Source: Paramarasmius palmivorus
Lineage: Eukaryota; Basidiomycota; Agaricomycetes; Agaricales; Marasmiaceae
DNA length: 64,000 nucleotides
Direction: 5' to 3'
Assembly (NCBI GenBank): GCA_037176845.1
Contig: JAYKXP010000008.1
Coordinates: 744,001-808,000 of the forward strand
Both the position numbers and the translations under genes were made by a program. Shown here in pieces: positions 57,698 to 64,000 of this stretch; position 1 is the first letter of the stretch, and each line of letters opens with the position of its first letter. The notes below the pieces were generated by a model that saw nothing but the letters and a program-made list of their open reading frames with translations, made no database searches and was not told where the DNA came from.

Positions 57698-60600
57698 TCA
57701 TGATTTGTTTTTCTTGGACCGAGTATTCTTTATAGGGGGTGTCGCAGGCGGAGCGGGTTCCTCTGGCACGTCGCTGTCGTATACGAAGCGTTTGACGACA
57801 ACACTCTCCTGTGCTAAATTCTTCAAAGGTGATTCCGAATTGGAAAGGTTGCCTAAGCCGTCCAGTTGGATTGCCTGTGCAATCATTAGCGACCATTGTG
57901 ATACGAAGGAAGAGGCGAATTACCTTGGCTGTTGGGGCAAGGCAACCCTTCACTGTAGTGACCAGCACTTGCCTCGGTCGTGGCTGAACTTCATCCAAGT
58001 ATACCTCTGTGAAAAGTCCGCGGTCCCACTGGACGCGTTTTTTGTCATTTGATAAGTCCCCGCCATCTTCAGAGTCATTTTCGGGATCCCCCAGTCGCAA
58101 CCGTTTAATACGACGGGGCGTCTCATAATCTTCATCTTCCCCTGCACCCCTCGTATGTCTCCCAGCACTCGGGCTACCGTTCAAAAGTTCGTCATCGTCA
58201 TCATCATCCTCATCGCTATTAGTATCATCTCCCACTCCTTCTCCTAGTTTCTTCTTGCTTCTTTTAGCTCTGCGTTCAGCGCGAGCCTTCCGTTCACTTT
58301 CCTTTTCCTCTTGCTCCTTCTGTGAGATCGTCTTGGCTTTAATGCCAGGACTTTCTGGTCGTGGGCCATCCTTCCTGTTGATTGGATGCGTTTCAATCAG
58401 TGATATTCGGTGTGATAATGATATCAAGTCTCATTACCTTACGATCTCCGTCTCAAGTGTTGCGGCCAGATACCTCTGGTTCCTTGTCGTATTAGTACTT
58501 GTGAGCTGTTTAAGATCCACAGCACTCATGAGTGCAAAAGGACCTGTGCCTAGATACTGTGGAACTTGTGGCTTCCTTCGACGGGGTTGGGCTGGCTGTG
58601 TATTCGCACGGGACGTAGAACCACTGGACAAGCCTGCAACAGGCTTCCGGATCCGACTAGTTCGACGAAGGCCGTATGCTTCAGATTCTTCGACCGGAGG
58701 GGCTGGTTCGGAGGGCTCTGGTTCAGGTATCATATCCGAGTTTGCAACTGAAATTTGCGGAAGGTCGCCCTTTGGCTCTGGCTGAGGCGGTGAGGACACT
58801 ACGATCGAGGGGACGTCTATCTGAGATGGTGCATCTTCGTTATTCGGAGCTTGCGCTGCATCTTTGTCCTCGACCTTTTCCTGCTGTTCCTGCTCCACGA
58901 CAGTGCTCGAAGATGGCAGGGGATCTACCAGTTGAATAGGATTTTCCTTTTCCTTCCCTTTTTCCTCTTCTTTCTCTTTCTCTTTCTCCTTCTCCTGCAA
59001 CTTCTTCTCCGGAACCAATCGCAAGTTGGCCAATGCCTGATTTTTGACAGGACTGCGCCCAAGATTCAGGCTTGAGAACGGTTTGGAAGGAGAAGATACT
59101 GGCTTTGTTGGAGAAGGCACCTTCCTTAGATTCGACACTACCGATGTCGTGGTTTTCGTTGTAGAGGTAGATGGCTGCTCGAATGCAGAACGCTTCCGCT
59201 TCAAGCTTGTACTGCTGCCAGGCGCATCAGTCTTTACTGTAGAAACAGAATTGGACGCTACACGCGCCTGGACTGACTTGCTGCCAGCCGGTAAAGAGGG
59301 TGTAGGTGGAGGATCGGATTTGAGTAGGCGAATGGGAGTCTTCGCTTTCAGTTTGAGGTCATTAGCGCCAGTGGCTGTAGAGACAGGTTTGCTGTAAGGT
59401 TTAGCGGTTCTTCTGGGAATCCTGCTCGTTGGCTGCTTTAAATGTGACTTGGCTATGGGCAGATGCTTGTCCGGTGATGATTCTGAGGTAGCCTGTGTTA
59501 TCTGATTGACATCATTTTCAGATTCCTCAGGTATAGACCCAATGGCCGCGGTTGCTGGTAAGAGAGGGAATGGTAGCTTGTGGATCCTTGAAGCATCTGA
59601 AACTGGTTCCACTGAACCGCTCCTCGGCTTTAAGCGTACAGGCGGCACAGACGGTTGGGGCTCGACGGATTTGCTGCGTTCGGGAAATAAGACGCGCATG
59701 GGTGAGCCCAACGCGCCGGGTCGAACAGTGGAGGACTTCGATGGACTGCTGGGGAAAGCAGGTCGTGAAATTGCGACACGCCGTGCAGGAGTATCTGTCG
59801 ACGGTATTTTCAATATCGGTGCTCGAGAACTACCAGCAACAGGTTGTGAAATAAGTTCAGCACCCTCTTGCGCTGACAGCTGCCCTCGAGATACCGCCTC
59901 CGAGATTAAGATGCGTTGGGCTGGTGTACCAGGACCATCTGTCACCTGAAGGCGATACTTGTTGGGAGAATTAGGCCTGCTGATTCGTTTAGGACTCGGG
60001 AAACGAATGGGAGGTGGAGGTACTGGCTGCGAGGAAGGACCTGGGGTTGGACTATCTACGTCTGCTTCCTGTACGGTTTCGGTTGCAGTCATAGGTTCCT
60101 CTTGGTCCTCCGTAGTCGGCATTAAGGAACCAAGAAGCTTCACGGAATGAGGGGACAATGAATCTAGTTTCTGGTGCCCAGATCTGCGTGGCTTCCTCTT
60201 CGCACTCTGCTCCGGCTCCTCAACAAGGGCCTCAATGGCTTGTTGGGAAGGCCCTGCTGCGCCGTCTTCGAAAGGATTCTCCGACTGCACTAGTGTCTGG
60301 CGGCCAGATTTACGAGGTTTGCGCCTGACAGGAGAAGACCGTCGGGGACTTTCCGACCTGGCAGCAACTTCCGTTAGTGGCGAAGGATACATTGCGACGC
60401 TTCGTCGAGGTCTAGAAGAGCGACGAAGAGGTGTCGATGCCTGAGTCTCCTCCTGCGCTAACGGCTCTCTCTCCGGAGCGGGCACTGTCATGTCCACATC
60501 TGTATCTGGCACAAGGTCTGCCGGTGCGTCTACGAGATTGAGACTGCTTTCAACCATAGTTGACATTCCATCTGTAGGAGAATTGGCATCCATAGGTGTG

Positions 60601-61400
60601 TCAATCTCAATCTGTAAACTGTTCGCAACATCCCGCTCTTCGACGCTGGTTTGGTCCGAATCAGTCTGTGCTTCGGGTTCAGGGATTAATGCGGGTGGCG
60701 AGGCTGATGAGAGGGCCATTTCTTCGCTATCAATGGGGTCCATTGTAGAAGCTGAAGGCTTTGTTTGGGTATTGTCGGGGTTTGGGATTAATTCTGGGGC
60801 ATCGAGGTGTTCGTCTGCCGATTCTTCGCCCAATGCGAGGATCTTCGGTTTAGAATTTGCTCGCGAACTGAATGCTTGAACAGAAATAGAGTCTTCCATA
60901 TCTTCTCCGAGACTTTCAATCGGCGGAGATTCTGGGCTAGGGGAGTTACGCGTGTGACTTGTCTGACCGAGAGGTAAAAACGTGTCTTCCGGAGACTGTG
61001 GTGGAGGTGATGGATTATCATGAGCTCGCATTATCCTGCTGGCCAAGACTGAAGAAGGCTCTATAGTGGTATTTAGGAAGTTTCTGTATGTTACTGTCCT
61101 TGTAACGCACCATCCTGAACCAATCCTTCATTATCAGGGGTACCTTGACGAGTAACATCGCCTGAAGTGTCGTTTTCGGGTTCTTCGTCCTCAACGCTCA
61201 AGTCTTCATTCTTTGGTGCCACATTCGAGTGCCTCGGTGAACGACGAAGAGGAGGAGAAGGAACAGCTTGTTCGTCGAGGGTCACTACAAGATCTCTCTT
61301 CTCTGGAGACTGGAATGGCCCTGACTGGGTACTGGGATCGGCCGAACTTGTAGAATCAGGGATTGTGAGTGAGGCAGGAGAAGGTTCGTTCGCGTACATG
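57698..61400 (-). CDS. Large disordered Ser/Pro-rich nuclear protein, function unknown
   Basis: ATG 61398-61400 opens MYANEPSPASLTIPDSTSSA. One intron (about 61047-61110) leads to a single frame of about 870 codons, then two more introns near 58430 and 57880. About 1,175 residues in all, with no frame break. The composition is Ser, Pro, Glu and Arg rich with no hydrophobic core, so it is largely disordered. Visible elements: RRSSRPRRS, twin basic motifs RRKPRKSGRQTL and KRKPRRSGHQKL, a run of KEKEKEK near 58960-58995, a YGLRRTSRIRKPVAG segment, QVPQYLGTGPFALMSAVDLK, a coiled charged stretch EQEEKESERKARAERRAKRS, and the better conserved KKRVQWDRGLFTEVYLDEVQ. It ends KNTRSKKNKS, TGA 57698-57700. 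Basic motifs and SPxK sites suggest chromatin or kinetochore work, but I do not recognise an orthologue. Confidence 0.75.
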
Positions 61401-61565
61401 GTTGCTGATATCCATGGTGCGAGCAATGGCACAGCAGCATCCAAGATCGTAGTGGCGTTTGGGAGATGACCGCGTCCCCGCAAATGTAACACAATGTTTG
61501 TTCAACTTCATTCAAACACGTGATGTCTTTATTTCTCTAACTAGTACTACTCAGTCTACTGCGAC
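61401..61565. promoter_or_regulatory. Divergent promoter region, nuclear protein / small unknown gene
   Basis: 165 bp between head-to-head starts. It contains CACGTG at 61517-61522, the core E-box recognised by bHLH factors, which could serve either gene. Confidence 0.45.
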
Positions 61566-61902
61566 ATGGACACCAAGAAAACGGGGACGACTCGGGAGCA
61601 ACACAGAAAGATAGAGGTCCTATTCTCTACGCCGGACTTCAAAGCGAGAATGCGAGCCATGCCTGGAGGCACTAGCGGGGCCTTCAAAGTTGGGCAAACT
61701 ACAGTTCACACCATCGCCGTTAGTTTCAGAAATTTCAATACCACCTCATGTACTTGACGACTTACCGGAGTGGCGTCGTATTGGAGCTATTGCCCTTCAT
61801 AGGAACTGCCCTGGTTCGTGTAGCATCACTATAGTTCATACGCATAGGCGTGGAACGCTCCCGGTGGAGCTGTCGTTTGAGCTGGTCCCGACATTTCAAT
61901 AG
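61566..61902 (+). CDS. Small protein of unknown function (one frame break)
   Basis: ATG 61566 opens MDTKKTGTTREQHRKIEVLF and continues STPDFKARMRAMPGGTSGAF, then KVGQTTVHTIA. After a one-base break near 61720 the reading goes on as SEISIPPHVLDDLPEWRRIG, ALHRNCPGSCSITIVHTHR and ends LPVELSFELVPTFQ, TAG 61900-61902. About 110 residues, mixed alpha/beta composition, no signal peptide or membrane helix. Both halves look protein-like, which supports one gene. I do not recognise the family. Its stop lies 15 nt from the stop of the convergent CCCH gene. Confidence 0.5.
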
Positions 61903-61916
61903 TGCAGCGAGATTGG

Positions 61917-63471
61917 CTAAAGATTTATGCTCACCGCATGGTTCTCTTCCTGCAGCGAATGCAACGTGCTGGATTGCTGATCGAGCCTTCCTTTGATTTC
62001 GTGAAGTATATCATCAAAAGAAGCTCTGACTGCTCGCGGAATAACATCTTCATCTCGCCTAGCCGGAGATGCCGGAGCAGTGTCCATCTTTCGACGCTTC
62101 ACGTCCCTTGATCGCGACCTTCCACGCCGATAACGCATGGTCCCACTCTCTGACTCCAATGCAAAGCTCCTTTGTCTACCATCTTTGGATCGTCTTTCCT
62201 CGTCGTCCTCGGATGTGATCTTGATTGCTTTCCTTTTTAATGACTGAGCCGACTCGGTGTCATACGACGTGGCCATCGTCCTGACTTGCTCTCGAATGCG
62301 AATTAACGCCGATTCTACTCCACGATCGATAACAGTAGTGACCTCTGCAATAAACGCGTCGAACATGTTTTGCCATGCACCTTCGAGCGCTTCAAAGTCT
62401 GATTCGACGCGTTCTTTGCTCCGTACGTGATTAATGATAGTGTCGGCGAGAGGCATTGCGACAGCAGTTGCTGCGTCTGCGGAAATTTTGGAGAGTGTTG
62501 CGCTCATCTGGTTGATGCTTTGCAGATGGCGCTCGTCATCAGCATGTTTGACGGTGTTCTGAACTGCTTGATTAGAAAGCCTATAACCTGAAATGAGAGC
62601 GTATAAATTCCGAAGTAATAAGCGTCCGTACTGCGCAATGTGGCGGAAAATCTCAGTCAACTTGTTGGCACCTTCCCGGCTCTTGTAACTTGGCAGACAC
62701 GTAGCAGCGTTCTCAGGAGCATCGTGCAGTTCACGTTCTTTACTCTCTTTTCGAGGCCCGCCTTCTTTAGGGTGGTGTGGAGCATCCTCATACTGTTTCC
62801 CTTTGCTCTGGCGATCAGCCTACATAGTGAAATACTTCGTTAATTAAGATCACCGATGAACAATGTCGACCAACCTGATTTGACGAAAACTCTGAAGATC
62901 TCGCAGCCTTGGGTCTGACCGGCGTCTTTGACCGATCTCTGCTCTCCATTAGGGTTCTCGTAAAGTCCCTTCTATCTATAGATCCACGGCCGTTTTCACG
63001 GGGAGAGGACATTTTGGGAGACCCATTCCGAGTACGAGAGGACGCAAAGAAATTCGCGTCGTCGTCATCCGGTTCCCTCTTGAATTGACGTTGAAATAGA
63101 TCCGTTTGAGGTGGCAATGGTCCTGGGCGCGTACTATGCTGCGTCCCGGAGCTCTTATTAGCTTTACGATGATCATTGGTAGACGGTTTGGATTGAATGG
63201 ATGACACTTGAGTCCTGGCCAGTTTGGATCTGTCGGATGGACAAAACTACAAAGTAAGATCAGCAGGACGACTGGGATCCCAAAAGGGCTAGCTCAGCTT
63301 ACCGACACATGTCTCCTTGGTTGCAAGGAGTGCCCAGTGGTCGCCCATTCTCGTCAAAGTACTAATTCATCGATTAAGCGAGGAGTACGCGTGTATCAGA
63401 ATACACGATGCAGGACTTACGCGACACCGATACTTCTTGTAAGGCGGATTGGCGTTTTTCTGGCTAGACAT
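61917..63471 (-). CDS. CCCH-type zinc-finger protein with an RS-like region
   Basis: Probable RNA-binding nuclear protein. ATG 63469-63471 opens MSSQKNANPPYKKYRCR. An intron follows, then YFDENGRPLGTPCNQGDMCR and, after another intron, FVHPTDPNWPG. The ligands are C-x13-C-x5-C-x3-H, a CCCH finger with an extended first loop. A Ser/Arg/Lys-rich linker has FQRQFKREPDDDDANFFASS. After an intron near 62818-62875, KLTEIFRHIAQYGRLLLRNL starts a long helical region, then RYRRGRSRSRDVKRRKMD, an RS-like and nuclear-localisation-like stretch, and FDDILHEIKGRLDQQSSTLH. The stop is at 61917-61919, but a GTGAGC at the very end could be a donor, so the true C-terminus is uncertain. One break near 63210 joins the finger exon to the linker. 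Confidence 0.7.
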
Positions 63472-63948
63472 CTGGATATGGTACGGCTGGTGGTGGGAGA
63501 AAAGAGGAAAGAGCGAGAGATTTGGTTGGGGTCTGATCATGTGCGAGAAGTTAATAAACCTGTCAAAACTTACCTGCTTCCCTATTCGCTCCATATCGCC
63601 GTTTATTGCGAATCAAGAGTCCAGATTGTCTCTACGATAAGAGCTTGTGGTAAATATACCTTTAGAATTTCGCAAGTTCTATCCTATTATCGCTCGACTG
63701 AGAGTCCGAGAAGTCGGTTCACCGCGCGAGGCGCGTCCCCATTTCTATCAGGTGATCGTCGCCCAGAGCATACAAGTCCCGGATACGGTTTTGGCAAGCA
63801 GCCCGAACTAGTCGGCAGGAAAGCAAACAGCCTGAACGTGTAAAACATGCGGTAGAGCAACATGATAGCACCATGTTGGTGAAGGAAGTTAAAGGAAGTT
63901 AAGAGATCCTGATACAATTGTAGAGTGACTTTCAATCACTGTCACTAA

Positions 63949-64000
63949 ATGTTACACGTTCATCTTCTTCTTGCTCCTCGTCCCGTTGTCGTCTTTCATA
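63949..64000 (-). CDS. 3' end of a gene continuing beyond the window (tentative)
   Basis: Reading the - strand inwards from the right edge gives YERRQRDEEQEEDERV, a charged helical C-terminus, with stop codons soon after. It is upstream of the CCCH gene on the same strand. Too little is present to name it. Confidence 0.3.

Noticed and set aside
63208..63843. Open frame of 211 codons on the + strand
   Set aside because: It runs antisense to the CCCH zinc-finger exons and their upstream region, has no recognisable motif, and its first codon is not ATG.

Overview
The window is nuclear DNA of a filamentous basidiomycete, most likely a mushroom-forming agaricomycete. Genes are dense (about 29 in 64 kb, on both strands). 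Almost all are cut by many 50-65 nt GT-AG introns with phased exons. The protein families are fungal: FKS-type glucan synthase, AFG1, YME1, IES2, a MYND-finger family, PNGase A-like secreted proteins and a GH5_7-like protein. I cannot name the species. I see no prophage, CRISPR array, rRNA gene or convincing tRNA gene.

Layout, left to right. 0-4 kb: 3' end of C1-tetrahydrofolate synthase (+), mitochondrial AFG1 ATPase (-), NmrA-like Rossmann protein (-). 4-13 kb: MYND zinc-finger protein (+), two tandem PNGase A-like secreted proteins (-), SAP plus ankyrin protein (+). 13-20 kb: UPF0057 membrane protein (-), C2H2 transcription factor (+), fructose-1,6-bisphosphatase (+), INO80 subunit IES2 (+). 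20-26 kb: 1,3-beta-glucan synthase FKS1 (-). 26-33 kb: LRR-like protein (+), PTC7 phosphatase (+), a mitochondrial TPR-like protein (-). 33-41 kb: GH5-like secreted protein (+), RAD3/XPD helicase (+), a small Cys-rich protein (-), a 1.4 kb gap with a possible SINE. 41-50 kb: i-AAA protease YME1 (-), GCIP-like protein (+), a 1.2 kb gap, FHIP/RAI16-like protein (+). 50-57 kb: DNAJC9 (-), a short-chain dehydrogenase (-), SET-domain protein (+), multi-pass membrane protein (+), dolichyldiphosphatase (+). 57-64 kb: large disordered nuclear protein (-), a small unknown (+), CCCH zinc-finger protein (-), and the edge of another gene (-).

The content is mainly housekeeping and does not form a pathway cluster. 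Functional links are loose: wall and glycan work (FKS1, PNGase A-like pair, GH5-like, dolichyldiphosphatase), mitochondrial quality control (AFG1, YME1, PTC7), chromatin and repair (IES2, RAD3, DNAJC9). Many genes are head-to-head with 100-650 bp shared upstream regions.

Two things stand out. First, at least 30 reading-frame breaks of one or two bases interrupt otherwise well conserved genes, including essential ones (FKS1, RAD3), while AFG1, the GH5-like gene, the SET gene and the 3.7 kb nuclear-protein gene are clean. I read these mostly as residual assembly indels, so start-to-stop coordinates span broken frames. Second, the GH5-like protein has lost the canonical catalytic glutamates yet is otherwise intact, which makes it a candidate non-catalytic wall protein. 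A 3-nt microexon candidate and two GC-AG introns are also worth checking.
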